Source of the DNA: Parvibaculum sp049671045
Lineage (GTDB): Bacteria > Pseudomonadota > Alphaproteobacteria > Parvibaculales > Parvibaculaceae
DNA length: 31,976 nucleotides
Direction of reading: 5' to 3'
Assembly: GCF_049671045.1 (NCBI RefSeq)
Contig: NZ_JBATUH010000071.1
Span: 1-31,976, forward strand
The position numbers were made by a program, and so were the translations under genes. Below the pieces are notes generated by a model that was not told the DNA's origin, did no database searches, and saw only the letters and a program-made list of their open reading frames with translations. Shown piece after piece: positions 7,332 through 15,854 of the stretch. The stretch's first letter is position 1. The number at the start of each line of letters is the position of its first letter.

Positions 7332-8690
7332 TCAGGGCGCGCTGACCGTGAGGGGCGGCAATGTGTGCAGCGTGTCGTGAGCCGGCGCCGCGCCCGACCA
7401 GGTCACCCGCCAGATCACATTGGCCATGTCATCTGAAACGAGCATGGTGCCGTCGCGCGCCTCGGCAAGCCAGACCGGCCTTCCCCAGACCTCCGTCGCC
7501 GCCTCCGCCGTCTTGTCCGCGCGCTGACCCGGCTGGCCGAAGCCCGTCATGAACGTCTCGTAGCCACCCTGCGGCCTGCCATCGCGAAAGCGGACCCGCA
7601 CCACCTCATAGCCGGAGGGCCGCCCGCCCGACCATGCGCCGTGAAGGGCGACGAAGGCATCGCCCTTGTACTCCTGCGGAAAATCCTCGCCCTTGTAGAA
7701 GAGGAGGCCGAAGGGGCCGGACTGGGGCGCGAAAAGCACGTCCGGCGTCAATGTCTCCTGCACGAGATCCGGCCTCAGATCGCCGAATTGCGGATCGGGA
7801 TGCGCGCCGAGATAGGCATAGGGAAATCCGTAGAATCCGCCGCGAACCACGCGCGTCAGATAATCGGGCACGAGCCCTTCGCCGAGCCCCTCGCGCTCAT
7901 TGACCACGGCATAGAGATCATCCGTACCGGGATAGAACGCCATGCCGACCGGATTGCGCAGGCCGGACGCAAAGGTCGTTTGCAGATAGCCGTCCGCCCT
8001 GAATTTCTGGATCGTGGCGCGCGGATTTGCCTCCTCGGCCACGTTCCGCCTGCTGCCGATCGAGACGTAGAAATGCTTGCCGTCGGGCGCGAATACGATT
8101 TCGCGGGTGATGTGCCCGCCGCCCTCGCCAAGCGCGCCGGGGCGCGTCACCATCTCGCGCGGGCGCGCCTTGAGCGCGCCATCATCGAAAGGCAGGCGCC
8201 ATATCGCGCGCCGATCGGCGACGTAAAGCGCCCCATCCCGGATCGCCAGGCCGGACGGCTCGCGGAAGCCTTCCGCGAAGACCGCCTTCGTCTCGGCGAT
8301 GCCGTCTCCATCCGCATCGCGCAACGCCACGATGTCGCCATGGAAGGTCTGCGCGACAAGAACATCGCCATTGGGCGCGACCGCCATTTCGCGCGGGCCC
8401 GAGAGATCGCCGGCGAAGACGCTGACGTGAAAACCCTGCGGCACCTTCGGCAGCACGCCTTCGGGCCGGTCCACATTCTCGGCCACGACGCGCGGCGGCG
8501 CGGCGCTGTAGGGCGCGGGCAGATCGGAAAGGCGAAGCTCGTAATGCTGCCCCACCGTCTCATAGGGCCCGGCCTCGGCCGCAGCGCCTGCCAGCATGGC
8601 CGCGAAAAGCGACGCGCCAAGCAGCGCCATCCGCCGGCCGAAACGCGGGGCGGAGAACGGTATCGCGCGATGCCCGGTCATGTTTCGCAT
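7332..8690 (-). CDS. exported PQQ-type sorbosone/glucose dehydrogenase-like beta-propeller
   Basis: 452 residues. An N-terminal export signal (twin Arg at about 20-21, hydrophobic MALLGASLFAAMLAGAAA, cut near residue 40) precedes a six-bladed propeller of the soluble glucose/L-sorbosone dehydrogenase type. Recognisable strings include FHVSVFAGDLSGPREMAVAP, DGDGIAETK, FREPSGLAI, GGGHITREIVFAPDG, GLRNPVGMAFYP and FVALHGAWSGG. Such proteins oxidise sugars or alcohols with PQQ in the periplasm. The substrate and whether PQQ is bound cannot be decided here; there is no heme motif. The ATG at 8690 is chosen over 8681 on length alone. It lies 32 bases after the glutamine amidotransferase gene and may be co-transcribed with it. 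Confidence 0.85.
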   Translation of the reverse strand: MRNMTGHRAIPFSAPRFGRRMALLGASLFAAMLAGAAAEAGPYETVGQHYELRLSDLPAPYSAAPPRVVAENVDRPEGVLPKVPQGFHVSVFAGDLSGPREMAVAPNGDVLVAQTFHGDIVALRDADGDGIAETKAVFAEGFREPSGLAIRDGALYVADRRAIWRLPFDDGALKARPREMVTRPGALGEGGGHITREIVFAPDGKHFYVSIGSRRNVAEEANPRATIQKFRADGYLQTTFASGLRNPVGMAFYPGTDDLYAVVNEREGLGEGLVPDYLTRVVRGGFYGFPYAYLGAHPDPQFGDLRPDLVQETLTPDVLFAPQSGPFGLLFYKGEDFPQEYKGDAFVALHGAWSGGRPSGYEVVRVRFRDGRPQGGYETFMTGFGQPGQRADKTAEAATEVWGRPVWLAEARDGTMLVSDDMANVIWRVTWSGAAPAHDTLHTLPPLTVSAP

Positions 8691-8722
8691 GAGACGATAG
8701 CCCTCGCACAAAGCCGCACTGG

Positions 8723-9421
8723 TCAGCCCGCGCTTTCCGCAGGCAGCCAGTGATCGATGAAACGCGACAGCCAGGCCCGAAGCCCCATGTCGTAGCGCAT
8801 GCGCCCTTCGCGATGATGCGCGTCGGGCTGGGCGCCGGGGAGATGAAGGCGATGGCGGGCAAGCACGAGCCACGCATTCATCATCAGCGATGTAAGCTCG
8901 GGATGGAACTGGATGCCATAGGCCGACTTGCCATAACGCATGGCCTGCACCGGAAAATCCTGCCCCTCGGCAAGCTGCACCGCGCCGCGCGGCAGATCGA
9001 AGCCCTCCACATGCCATTGATAGACATATTGGGGATCTTCGAAGAGATGCGCGCCCTCGCTTGTCGGACGAACCGGGAAATAGCCGATCTCGCATCTCTT
9101 GTCCTCGCGGCCATAGACGCGGGCGCCGAGATTCTTCGCCATCATCTGCGCCCCGAGGCAGATGCCGAGATAGGGCTTCTCCTCCTTGAGCGGAACGGAA
9201 ATCCAGTCCGTCTCGGCGCGGATGAACGGCAGATCGTCATTGGCGCTCATGGGGCCGCCGAAAATGATGGCTCCATCATGTGCTTCCATCGTTTCAGGCA
9301 GCGGATCGCCAAGCGCGGGGCGGCGAATGTCGAGCTCGCAGCCGCGCGCCCGCAGCTCCTGCGCCACCCGGCCGGGATTCGAGCGCTCCTGATGGAGAAT
9401 GATGAGGATGCGGCGTGCCAT
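8723..9421 (-). CDS. class I glutamine amidotransferase
   Basis: 232-residue stand-alone glutaminase domain. The nucleophile elbow YLGICLGAQ (Cys at about residue 94) and the GIQFHPE motif supplying catalytic His and Glu are intact, as is IIFGGPMSAN, which forms the oxyanion region. It releases ammonia from glutamine, or cleaves a gamma-glutamyl bond, in the cytoplasm. No synthetase partner is adjacent, so the acceptor is unknown; relatives are often misnamed GMP synthase. The ATG at 9421 gives the canonical MARRILIILHQE opening. First gene of a probable two-gene unit with the dehydrogenase-like gene. Confidence 0.9.
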   Translation of the reverse strand: MARRILIILHQERSNPGRVAQELRARGCELDIRRPALGDPLPETMEAHDGAIIFGGPMSANDDLPFIRAETDWISVPLKEEKPYLGICLGAQMMAKNLGARVYGREDKRCEIGYFPVRPTSEGAHLFEDPQYVYQWHVEGFDLPRGAVQLAEGQDFPVQAMRYGKSAYGIQFHPELTSLMMNAWLVLARHRLHLPGAQPDAHHREGRMRYDMGLRAWLSRFIDHWLPAESAG

Positions 9422-9590
9422 GCTATTCGTCGATCTTGCCTCGCGACCGCCCGGTTTCGACACCTCGGCTTGCGGGCAGCGCGCAAATTATCCTGAGTTT
9501 ATGCGCGACGGGCCCTCAAACCATCAATTGCCGGGCATGTATTATCCGGAGCATCGATCAACTTCTGGATCATGCTCTTGGCAAAATTAT

Positions 9591-9621
9591 GTCCCTCACC
9601 CTTAAAGACAGGGTAAGGGAC
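9591..9621 (-). terminator. terminator of the acyl-CoA operon
   Basis: GTCCCTCACCCT (9591-9602) and AGGGTAAGGGAC (9610-9621) pair over 12 positions with a single mismatch, leaving a 7-base loop. On the minus strand the stem is followed by ATAATTTT. It lies 27 bases beyond the stop of the SDR gene, the last gene of the five-gene operon. The rest of 9422-9648 shows no gene. Confidence 0.7.
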
Positions 9622-9648
9622 ATTTTGGCCACACCTGCGCGCAGGCTC

Positions 9649-10419
9649 CTACATGGCGCTGATGCCGCCATCGAGCTTGATTTCCGCGCCGGTCATGAAT
9701 TTCGACTCGTCGGAGGCGAGATAGACGACCGCATAGGCGACATCGTCGGGATCGCCGACCATGCCGAGCGGAACCTGCCTTGCGAGCTTCTTCACCAGAT
9801 CCTCGCGCGACATGCCGCGCGCCATGCCATCGAGGATGGGCGTGTCGATGAAGGTCGGGTGGATCGTGTTCGAGCGGATGCGGTAGCCGCGCTTGGCGCA
9901 GTGGAGAGCGACCGATTTCGACAGCAGCCAGACGCCCGCCTTCGCCGCGTTATAGGCCGCCATATTGTGCCCCGCGATGAGGCCCGCGATGGACGAGGTG
10001 TTGATGATCGAGCCCGGCGCATGCGGGATCATGTAGGGGATCGCGTATTTGCAGCCGAGAAAGACCGAGTCCACATCGACCGCCTGCACGCGCTTCCACG
10101 TCTCGAAATCCGTGTCCTCGACCGTCGTGCCACCGCCGATGCCGGCATTGTTGAAAAGCACGTTGATGCCGCCCATGGCCTTGTCGGCGGCGGCGAGCGC
10201 TTCCTTCCATTGCGCTTCGCTCGTCACATCGAGCGCGACCGAAAACGCGCGACCCGGATAGAGCGCGTTGATTTCCTCCGCGACCGCGGCCGCGCCCTTC
10301 GCATTGATGTCGGCGACCGTGACCCTGGCGCCCTCCTTCGCGAGCATCAGCGCCGAGGCGCGGCCGAGCCCCTGCGCTCCGCCTGTCACGAACGCCATTT
10401 TTCCATCTACGCGGCCCAT
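9649..10419 (-). CDS. short-chain dehydrogenase/reductase
   Basis: 256-residue classical SDR. The cofactor motif TGGAQGLG (residues 12-19) with acidic Asp37 favours NAD; NNAG (90-93), catalytic Ser142 or Ser143 in NTSS, and Tyr156-x3-Lys160 in YNAAK complete the set. The C-terminal MTGAEIKLDGG is typical. Within this operon it would suit the 3-hydroxyacyl-CoA (or other hydroxyl) oxidation after hydration. It is the last gene of the operon: it starts 3 bases after the upstream enoyl-CoA hydratase stop, and a hairpin terminator follows. Confidence 0.92.
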   Translation of the reverse strand: MGRVDGKMAFVTGGAQGLGRASALMLAKEGARVTVADINAKGAAAVAEEINALYPGRAFSVALDVTSEAQWKEALAAADKAMGGINVLFNNAGIGGGTTVEDTDFETWKRVQAVDVDSVFLGCKYAIPYMIPHAPGSIINTSSIAGLIAGHNMAAYNAAKAGVWLLSKSVALHCAKRGYRIRSNTIHPTFIDTPILDGMARGMSREDLVKKLARQVPLGMVGDPDDVAYAVVYLASDESKFMTGAEIKLDGGISAM

Positions 10420-10422
10420 GGT

Positions 10423-11217
10423 TCATTCTCCTGTGAAGTTCGGTTTGCGTTTTTCGAGGAAGGCGCTGATCGCCTCCTGCTGATCCTTCGATGTCGCGGC
10501 GAGCGCGAACTGGTCGCGATCCATATAGGTGACCGCCTGATTGAGCGCCTTCGCCGCCATGTCGATCGACTGCTTGGACATGCGCACGGCAACGGGCGGC
10601 AACGCCGCGAAGCGGCGCGCAAGCGCCATCGCCGCGTCGAGCGCGCCTCCATCTTCCGCCACTTCTTCGATGAGCCCCCATTCGAGCGCCTGTGGCGCGG
10701 GGAGTTTTTCGCCGAGTATCGTGAAGAGCTTCGCCCTCGCCGGCCCCATGAGGTTCACGAGGCGCGGATTGGAATGCCAGCTCATATTCATGCCGAGCGG
10801 AACTTCCGGCAGGCGGAAAAAAGCGCTCCGCCCCGCGACACGGATGTCGCATGCCGCGGCAAGCGCCACCCCGCCACCGATGCAGAAACCTTCGACCGCC
10901 ATGATCGTCACCTGTTCGAGCCGCTCCCATGCCGCGCACATCTCCGGCCCGATCCTGAGCGCGTGACGCCGGGCGAGAAGCCCCTTCTCCTTGCGCGAGG
11001 CAAGCTCCGGATCGGTGAGATCAGCACCCGCCGAGAAGGCGCGCGCCGTGCCGGTGATGACGATGGCGATGGTTTCGAGATCGTCCTCGAAGGAACGCGC
11101 AACCTCGGTCAGCTCGCGCATCGCCGCGGCCGAAAGCGCATTGAGGCCGTCGCCCCTGTCGAAGCGGACGAGTGCGACCCTGCCCTCGCGTTCGATCCGC
11201 GTGAATTCTCCCATCAT
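10423..11217 (-). CDS. enoyl-CoA hydratase/isomerase family protein (keeps first catalytic Glu only)
   Basis: 264-residue crotonase-fold protein with the oxyanion-hole segments FSAGADLTD (about 61-69) and GFCIGGGVALA (110-120). Glu138 in RLPEVPLG corresponds to the first catalytic Glu of crotonase (Glu144 in rat), but the second (Glu164 in rat) aligns with Leu164 here. A single Glu is more usual in isomerases or other crotonase activities than in simple hydratases. Two start codons lie in tandem; the second (11214) is better spaced from GGAG. It sits fourth in the acyl-CoA operon. Confidence 0.88.
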   Translation of the reverse strand: MMGEFTRIEREGRVALVRFDRGDGLNALSAAAMRELTEVARSFEDDLETIAIVITGTARAFSAGADLTDPELASRKEKGLLARRHALRIGPEMCAAWERLEQVTIMAVEGFCIGGGVALAAACDIRVAGRSAFFRLPEVPLGMNMSWHSNPRLVNLMGPARAKLFTILGEKLPAPQALEWGLIEEVAEDGGALDAAMALARRFAALPPVAVRMSKQSIDMAAKALNQAVTYMDRDQFALAATSKDQQEAISAFLEKRKPNFTGE

Positions 11218-11243
11218 CGATCTCCGAATTGGCCGGCGGAACC

Positions 11244-12437
11244 TTACAGCATCGCCGTGTTGGTGGGCACGCCGAGGAAGAGGCGCCCGGTAAGCTCATA
11301 GGTCGCGTCGCTCACCATCATATGCTGCGTGGCGACATGCACGTCGCGGAAGTGGCGCTGCAATGCCGAGCTGCGATAGACCGACGTTCCACCCGCAAGC
11401 GTATACATGAGATCGACGGTGCGCGCCGCCGCGCGCACGGCATGCGTCGTCGCGAGCCTGATGTCGCGGCGATGCTCGATCGTGATGGCGCCATCGCGCG
11501 AGGCGGCCTCCCATGCCGCTCCCACCGTTTCGGCGAGAAAGGCGCGCGCCGAACGCAGCAGCGCTTCCGCCTCCGAGACATCGAGATGCGCCTTGGCGCG
11601 GAGCGCCAGCGGCTTCGTCGAGCCTTGCGGCGTCTTTCCGCCTGCAAGGGTTACGAGTTCGTCGATTGAGCCGCGCGCAAGCCCGAGCGCCACGCCGGCA
11701 ATGCCGATGCCGAGAAGGCCGAAGGTCGGGAAGCAATAGAGCGGCCGGTCGAGCGGCCTGTCGCCGATGAGACTGACCGAGCGGCTATGCGGCACGAAAA
11801 GGTCGCCAACTTCGAAATCCGTGCTTCCCGTGCCCGCAAGGCCCGAGACGTCCCATGTGTCGAGGAGCGTCACATCGGCGGCGGGAAAGATCATCATCCG
11901 GTTCTGCGGAATGCCCTCGGGCGCCATGACGGGCTTTCCGTCCTCGCCGAGAATGAGCGCCCCGCCCATGATGAAGGAGGCATTGCGCGAGCCCGAGCCC
12001 CATTGCCAGCGCCCGCTGACGCGATAGCCGGATATGCCGCCTTCCACAGCGGCGCGGGCCTGCCCGCGTGGCGCGAAGACGCCCGCCGTGATCGTCATCG
12101 GATCGCCGAAGATCGCGCGCGCTTCTTCCGGCCGCAGAAAGGCCGCGACCATGCCGCTCGTCGCCCCGATGAAAACGCACCACGCCGCCGAACCGTCGAC
12201 GCGGGCGATCCTCTCCGCCACTTCGACGAGCCGCATGGGATTGGCTTCATGGCCGCCATAGGCGGCGGGAATGCAGAGCCGGTGAAGCCCGAGCCGCGCC
12301 GCATGATCGGCAAGCTCTTGCGGCAGGAAGCGATTGCGCTCGATCTCGTTCGAACGGCCCTTGAGCGCCGTGGCGAATTCTTCCGCCGCGATCAGCGGAT
12401 CGGGAAGTTTCGCCGCAGTGGTTTCCTTCTCACCCAT
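11244..12437 (-). CDS. acyl-CoA dehydrogenase-like flavoprotein (Acyl-CoA_dh_2, possible group D monooxygenase)
   Basis: 397 residues with the acyl-CoA dehydrogenase fold, but the C-terminal domain ends with the LQRHFRDVHVATQHMM pattern of the pfam Acyl-CoA_dh_2 type found in FMN-dependent monooxygenases such as DszC and HsaA and some dehydrogenases. The N-terminal LCIPAAYGG and the middle strand SGRWQWGSGSRNASF are clear. Neither usual catalytic Glu of dehydrogenases is obvious. ATG at 12437 has GGAG 5 bases upstream and is preferred to the GTG at 12443. It follows the genuine acyl-CoA dehydrogenase by 10 bases. It may oxygenate rather than desaturate; a flavin reductase partner is not in the window. 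Confidence 0.82.
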   Translation of the reverse strand: MGEKETTAAKLPDPLIAAEEFATALKGRSNEIERNRFLPQELADHAARLGLHRLCIPAAYGGHEANPMRLVEVAERIARVDGSAAWCVFIGATSGMVAAFLRPEEARAIFGDPMTITAGVFAPRGQARAAVEGGISGYRVSGRWQWGSGSRNASFIMGGALILGEDGKPVMAPEGIPQNRMMIFPAADVTLLDTWDVSGLAGTGSTDFEVGDLFVPHSRSVSLIGDRPLDRPLYCFPTFGLLGIGIAGVALGLARGSIDELVTLAGGKTPQGSTKPLALRAKAHLDVSEAEALLRSARAFLAETVGAAWEAASRDGAITIEHRRDIRLATTHAVRAAARTVDLMYTLAGGTSVYRSSALQRHFRDVHVATQHMMVSDATYELTGRLFLGVPTNTAML

Positions 12438-12447
12438 GCCCACTCCT

Positions 12448-13623
12448 TCAGGCCCCGAGCTTCAGCCGGTTGGCGATGTTGTTCTTCTGCATGTTGGAAG
12501 AGCCGCCGACGATCGGCAGACTCACCGCATCGCGCACATAGCGCTCCATGTCCATCTCGTCGGAAAGTCCGTAGGCGCCGGTGACGCGCTGGCACATCTG
12601 CGTGATCTCGGCCGCCGCTTCGCAGCAGAAGAGTTTCGCCATCGAGGTTTCGACGGAGCAGGGACGCCCCTGGTCGGCAAGCCAGGCGGCGCTGTAGAGC
12701 ATGAGGCGCATGGCGCGGACCCTGGTGCGCGCCTCCGCGAGCGTGTGGCGGATCGCCTGATGGCCGGCGATGGGCCGCCCGAATTGCACGCGCTCCTCGG
12801 CATAGCTCCACGCATCGGCAACCGCGGCTTCCGCAAGGCCGAGCGCGCAGGCCGAAAGCTCGAGCTTCTCGACCTCGAGGGCGCGGCCCGCAAGCTGCTC
12901 CCAGCCGCGATCCCACATCTCCTCGCCGCCGAGAATATTTGCCGCCGGCACCCGCACCTCGTCGAAGGCGACATCCTTGGTCTCGACGCCGCGAATGCCG
13001 AGATGTCCGAGCGGCGTGGTCGTGATGCCCGGAAGCGTCGGCGGCACGAGCACGATGGAAAGGTTCTTGTAGCGCGCCTCCTTCGGCCCCGAGCGCACGA
13101 GGCAGAAGATGTAATCGGCGATATGCGCGCCGGTGCACCAGCGCTTGGCGCCGCTGATGACGACCTCCCCGCCCTCGCGCCGCGCCACCGTCTCGACCGA
13201 TGCGAGATCGCCGCCGACATTGGGTTCGGAAAGTCCGTAGGCGAAGAGAAGCTTGCCCGCGGCGACCTTCGGCAGAAGCTCCCGCTTCTGCGCCTCGCTG
13301 GCGCTTTCACCGAGGTTCATTCCCGCATAGCAGACGGCCATGATGTAGGGACAGGCGACCGCGACCGAGCGCCGGGCGAGCTCCTCGATCACCGCCATGG
13401 TGGAATAGATGTCGATGCCCGCGCCGCCATAGCGTTCCTCGACGGTGAGTCCCATGAGGCCCATCTCGCCGAGCTTCGCCATCACCTCGCGCGGATAGAT
13501 GTTGCCCCGGTCCCATTCCCGCGCCTTGGCGCGCGGCATTTCCGCCTCGACGAAGCGGGCGACGCTCGCCCGCAGCAGACGCACATGTTCCGGCTCGTCG
13601 AAATTCAGGGGAAGCCCGTCCAT
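12448..13623 (-). CDS. acyl-CoA dehydrogenase
   Basis: 391 residues with all three dehydrogenase domains: EERYGGAGID (62-71), the FAD/substrate signature AYGLSEPNVGGD (128-139), the QFGRPIAGHQ helix (280-289) and the C-terminal TGAYGLSDEMDMERYVRD (348-365). The usual catalytic Glu of the medium- and short-chain enzymes (YEG motif) is Gly373 here. Glu252 in EVEKLELSA falls where isovaleryl-CoA dehydrogenase has its base, suggesting a branched or bulky acyl-CoA substrate. Start ATG at 13623 lies one base after the stop of the upstream hydratase. It would introduce the 2,3 double bond and pass electrons to ETF. Confidence 0.92.
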   Translation of the reverse strand: MDGLPLNFDEPEHVRLLRASVARFVEAEMPRAKAREWDRGNIYPREVMAKLGEMGLMGLTVEERYGGAGIDIYSTMAVIEELARRSVAVACPYIMAVCYAGMNLGESASEAQKRELLPKVAAGKLLFAYGLSEPNVGGDLASVETVARREGGEVVISGAKRWCTGAHIADYIFCLVRSGPKEARYKNLSIVLVPPTLPGITTTPLGHLGIRGVETKDVAFDEVRVPAANILGGEEMWDRGWEQLAGRALEVEKLELSACALGLAEAAVADAWSYAEERVQFGRPIAGHQAIRHTLAEARTRVRAMRLMLYSAAWLADQGRPCSVETSMAKLFCCEAAAEITQMCQRVTGAYGLSDEMDMERYVRDAVSLPIVGGSSNMQKNNIANRLKLGA

Positions 13624-13624
13624 C

Positions 13625-14437
13625 TCAGCGGCCCTTGAAGACGGGCTTGCGCTTTTCGAGGAAGGCATGCACCGCCTCGCGGTGATCCTCGGTCGCGAAG
13701 GTCTGCATCTCATAGGCGACCGAGGCATCGAGGATCGAATGGGCGAGCTGCTTCAGGCCGATATTGACCGCGACCTTGGAATATTTGATGGCCATGATGG
13801 CGCCGCCCGCAAGCCGCGCGGCGAAGGCATCGACCCGCGCATCGAGTTCGTCGTCCGGCACGACATGATTGACGAGGCCGATGCGCTCCGCCTCGCGCGC
13901 GGGCACGGGATCGCCGGTCATCAGATATTCCTTGGCCCGCGCATAGCCGACGAGTTGCGGCCAGATGATCGCGCCGCCATCGCCCGCGACGATGCCCGCG
14001 CGCACATGCGGGTCCGCGAAGCGCGCGCTCTCGCCCGCGAAGATCACATCGCACATGAGAGCGAGCGTCGCGCCGAGGCCGACGGCTGGCCCCCGCACCT
14101 TTGCGATGATCGGCTTTTCGAGATCAAGAAGCGAGAAGACGATGCGCTTGGCCTCGGCGGCGTCAGGCCCGGCCTCGCCATTCTCGAAGGAACGCTTCAT
14201 CCAGTTGAGATCCCCGCCCGCGGAAAAGACCGCGCCTTCGCCAGTGAGGATGACGACATCCGATCCTTCGTCGCGCGCCGCATCGAGAAAGATTTCCGAA
14301 AGCTCGCGATGCATCTCGCCATCGACCGCATTCATGAGCTGCGGATTGGAAAGCGCGAGCGTGAGCACGCGGCCCTGCCGGCTCGCCTTGATGCGCCTGT
14401 AGCGCGCGAAGTCGATTGCGTGATGCTCCCCCGCCAT
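13625..14437 (-). CDS. enoyl-CoA hydratase/isomerase family protein (keeps second catalytic Glu only)
   Basis: 270-residue crotonase-fold protein, first gene of the acyl-CoA operon, with a strong ribosome binding site (GGGGAGGA) before the ATG at 14437. Oxyanion-hole segments FSAGGDLNWM (71-80) and RGPAVGLGATLAL (115-127) are present. At the first catalytic position the usual PE is replaced by PH (His144 in DPHVRAG), while Glu170 matches rat Glu164. The DPHVxAGxVAGDGG form looks like a recurrent crotonase subgroup, so this is probably a functional variant rather than decay. Substrate unknown. Confidence 0.9.
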   Translation of the reverse strand: MAGEHHAIDFARYRRIKASRQGRVLTLALSNPQLMNAVDGEMHRELSEIFLDAARDEGSDVVILTGEGAVFSAGGDLNWMKRSFENGEAGPDAAEAKRIVFSLLDLEKPIIAKVRGPAVGLGATLALMCDVIFAGESARFADPHVRAGIVAGDGGAIIWPQLVGYARAKEYLMTGDPVPAREAERIGLVNHVVPDDELDARVDAFAARLAGGAIMAIKYSKVAVNIGLKQLAHSILDASVAYEMQTFATEDHREAVHAFLEKRKPVFKGR

Positions 14438-14531
14438 CACATCCTCCCCTTTGTTTCGCAGATTGTGGCGCTGAACTCCGGCGATGAAAAGCGCGGCCTT
14501 TGCTCGCATGCGAAGGAGCCCGCAAAAAGCA

Positions 14532-14558
14532 AAACCCCGGCCGCGAGGGCCGGGGTTT
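14532..14558 (-). terminator. intrinsic terminator of the Ycf48-like gene
   Basis: A perfect 11-bp stem AAACCCCGGCC/GGCCGGGGTTT with a 5-base loop, followed on the minus strand by TTTGC and TTTTT, 21 bases past the stop of the gene at 14580. It separates that gene from the acyl-CoA operon, which is transcribed in the same direction. Confidence 0.88.
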
Positions 14559-14579
14559 CAGAATTGCGTGTGCTGCGTT

Positions 14580-15662
14580 CTAGCTGCCGGAGGTGAAGTG
14601 GAAGCCCACTTCCTTCTCGGCCGCTTCGGGCGTGTCGGGCTGCACCTTCACGCCGGGCTCGCCATAGACGACGATCTTGCCCTCGCCGCCCTGCGTCACG
14701 GCCACATAGCCGAGACGGTCGGCGCGCACGACCTCGGTGAAGTTCAGGCCCTTGTCGGAGCTGTAGCCGACATAACCCTGAAGGCCGACCAGCACCACCT
14801 CGCCATTCGGAAGCTCGACGCCGCCGCCGATCGACTTTTCGGTGCCGCTGTTGACCTTGGTCCAGGTGACGCCGTCATCGGTCGAGCGATAGACATTGCC
14901 GCGCATGCCGAAGATGAGCGTCGACCCGTCGGAGAGCGAGAGGCCGCCCCAGAAGGAACCTTCATAGGGCGTCTTCACCTCGTGGAAGGTCTTGCCCTGA
15001 TCGGTGGAGCGATAGACCGTGCCGAATTCCGCCGCGACGAGGATCGTGCCGCTCTTTTCGGCGAAGACCATGTTGAGATGCGAGTCCTCGGTGCTGCCCT
15101 CGACCAGCGAGCGCTGGTTCCAGGTCTTGCCACCATCCTCCGTCTCGATGACGAAGGAGAAGGCGCCCATGGCAAAGCCGTGGCTCTCGTTCACGAAATA
15201 GACGGACATGATCGGCGCCTGCGCCTTCGCGTCGTGATAGGCGAGCGTCCAGTGGTCGCCGCCATCGTCGGTGCGGAGCACGGTGCTGTCGTGACCGCCC
15301 GCGAAGCCGAGCTTGTCGTTGACGAAATAGACGCTGGTGAGCGTCACCTGGGTCGGCACGGAAGCGGCCTGCTTCCAGGTCTCGCCGAGATCGTCGGAAT
15401 AGATCACATGGCCGAACTCGCCCACCGCGATGAGCCGGTTGCCGGCCTTGGTCGCCGCGAGAAGAAGGTCCTTCGTCGCGAGCTTGGAGGGCGTGGCGTA
15501 GGTGACGGTTTCGCCGTTTGCCGCAGCGGCAGGCTGGGCTTCCTCGGCCTGAGCGCCGACGGGCGCCAGAGCGAAGACGAGCCCGAGCGCGGCTGCGGAC
15601 AGGGCCGTGGCAAGCGGCTTCAGGGCCGTCTTACGCATGAACTGGGTAAAAATCGACAACAT
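14580..15662 (-). CDS. Ycf48-like exported beta-propeller (BNR/Asp-box repeats)
   Basis: 360 residues. A signal peptide (about 1-39, cut after AQA) is followed by a seven-bladed propeller of the Ycf48/BNR type. Six Asp-box repeats of the form S/TxDxGxTW can be read at about 89-96, 131-138, 174-181, 219-226, 260-267 and 301-308. Ycf48 assists photosystem II assembly in phototrophs; in heterotrophs such proteins accompany DUF1329, DUF1302 and RND-type exporters, and a periplasmic scaffolding role is inferred. The same neighbours occur here (DUF1329 and DUF1302 upstream), but no RND gene follows. The gene has its own promoter and terminator. Confidence 0.85.
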   Translation of the reverse strand: MLSIFTQFMRKTALKPLATALSAAALGLVFALAPVGAQAEEAQPAAAANGETVTYATPSKLATKDLLLAATKAGNRLIAVGEFGHVIYSDDLGETWKQAASVPTQVTLTSVYFVNDKLGFAGGHDSTVLRTDDGGDHWTLAYHDAKAQAPIMSVYFVNESHGFAMGAFSFVIETEDGGKTWNQRSLVEGSTEDSHLNMVFAEKSGTILVAAEFGTVYRSTDQGKTFHEVKTPYEGSFWGGLSLSDGSTLIFGMRGNVYRSTDDGVTWTKVNSGTEKSIGGGVELPNGEVVLVGLQGYVGYSSDKGLNFTEVVRADRLGYVAVTQGGEGKIVVYGEPGVKVQPDTPEAAEKEVGFHFTSGS

Positions 15663-15783
15663 GATGGCTGAGGCTCCCTCACTCGGACGTTTCCCGCGAA
15701 CCGTCTCTGACCGGCTTCGAGATCTTTTGCGGACGGTTCTTTTCGTTCTTCGCCGGCTTCTTTCGCTGGCCGGTTCGCCTGGA

Positions 15784-15813
15784 ATTCTAGCTCAAGCCGT
15801 CCGGATACTCCAA
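15784..15813 (-). promoter_or_regulatory. candidate promoter of the Ycf48-like gene
   Basis: On the minus strand, -35 TTGGAG (15813-15808), an 18-base spacer and -10 TAGAAT (15789-15784). The resulting leader of about 115 bases is purine-rich. It lies just downstream of the DUF1329 terminator, so the two genes are probably independently transcribed. Confidence 0.5.
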
Positions 15814-15854
15814 GCGCAGCCTGTGGGCAAGTCGCATCGTTCGGACAGAAATAA

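Noticed and set aside
9415..11301. A 628-codon open frame on the plus strand opposite the SDR and hydratase genes
   Set aside because: Arg/His/Asp-rich shadow of two well-recognised minus-strand enzymes; no domain, and it runs through the terminator hairpin at 9591-9621.
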